Shown here: piece after piece, positions 5,833 to 6,155 of the stretch
Numbering within the stretch: position 1 is the stretch's first letter
How the letters are laid out: every line of letters begins with the position of its first letter
From: UBA10427 sp003500135
GTDB taxonomy: Bacteria; Bacteroidota; Bacteroidia; Cytophagales; Cyclobacteriaceae
Length of the DNA: 6,155 bases
Direction: 5' to 3'
Assembly (NCBI GenBank): GCA_963966275.1
Contig: CAWZYQ010000192.1
Location: 1-6,155 of the forward strand
The notes under the pieces: model-generated
The model's database searches: none
Told to the model about the DNA's origin: nothing
Seen by the model: only the letters and a program-made list of their open reading frames with translations
Position numbers and translations under genes: made by a program

Positions 5833-6155
5833 AATTTGCATCGTTGGAAATATTTTTTACCTGGGATAATCCTACAAAATGCCTTTAATATTATTTCATT
5901 TTTTTATAAGTGTTTATTGGCCTTAAACTGACCGTTACGGAAGATCTGTAGGTTGTTAATATATTCCAATCAGATTAACCCGGATTATTCATGACATTGC
6001 TATGAATAATGACGATAAATTATTGATAATAATTGATATTCAACAATTTATGCCAAGTTTAACCCTGACATTTTCAAAACTCCCGTTGCTCAAATTTGGG
6101 CTAGTATTTGTTATGCATTTAACCGCAATTAAAATTGTAACTGGTTAATAATCAG
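5833..6155. other. AT-rich non-coding region with two inverted repeats
   Basis: No convincing gene is present up to the window edge. There is no clear intrinsic terminator after the preceding gene, only a weak CAAAT/ATTTG pair around 5823-5838. Two inverted repeats stand close together: 5984-5992 with 6002-6010 (ATTATTCAT/ATGAATAAT, 9-nt loop), and 6018-6024 with 6028-6034 (AATTATT/AATAATT, 3-nt loop). Neither is followed by a T-run. They may be regulatory dyads of a gene beyond the right edge, weak terminators, or chance in AT-rich DNA. A 48-codon ATG frame at 6002-6148 overlaps them and is judged unlikely to be a gene. Confidence 0.45.

Noticed and set aside
4697..5841. Several minus-strand frames opposite the coiled-coil/repeat gene
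   Set aside because: They arise because the sense strand is Lys/Glu-rich and repetitive; the antisense translations are Phe/Leu-rich with no domain.
6002..6148. 48-codon ATG frame whose start (KLLIIIDIQ) faintly recalls isochorismatase-like hydrolases
   Set aside because: The resemblance covers about ten hydrophobic residues only, the rest does not follow the family, and the start lies inside an AT-rich inverted repeat.

Overview
The window looks like chromosomal DNA from a member of the Bacteroidota, probably Cytophagales-like. The grounds are AT-rich intergenic DNA, no clear Shine-Dalgarno sequences before the genes, A/T-rich promoter-like elements, and a small membrane-anchored OmpA protein whose N-terminus is of a type I associate with this phylum. 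No RNA gene, insertion sequence or CRISPR array was recognised.

The left half (about 140-3375) is a compact hexuronate-catabolism module. A LacI-family regulator (minus strand) diverges from a two-gene plus-strand operon. The first gene is an SDR-type D-mannonate oxidoreductase/fructuronate reductase (uxuB-like); the second, 14 bp later, is mannonate dehydratase (uxuA). Together they would convert D-fructuronate to D-mannonate and then to 2-keto-3-deoxy-D-gluconate. A perfect 16-bp palindrome with a central CG sits between the divergent genes and is the obvious candidate operator. The first upstream ATG of the regulator lies inside the divergent gene and upstream of the palindrome, so a TTG start close to the helix-turn-helix is more credible. 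A rightward intrinsic terminator at 83-116 closes an unseen gene to the left.

The middle (3376-4028) is largely non-coding. It holds a GC-richer island at about 3541-3630 and one doubtful short ORF (3762-4016).

The right half (4029-5832) is a second, unrelated two-gene unit. It encodes a 175-residue protein with one N-terminal membrane anchor and an OmpA-like peptidoglycan-binding domain. After 19 bp comes a 418-residue membrane-anchored coiled-coil protein ending in three tandem helix-hairpin-helix/H3TH-like domains with an exact 96-residue period. By charge distribution the OmpA domain should face the periplasm and the triple-repeat domain the cytoplasm, so the pair could span the inner membrane. 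This is the least described and most interesting part of the window. The last 323 bp are AT-rich non-coding DNA with two inverted repeats.
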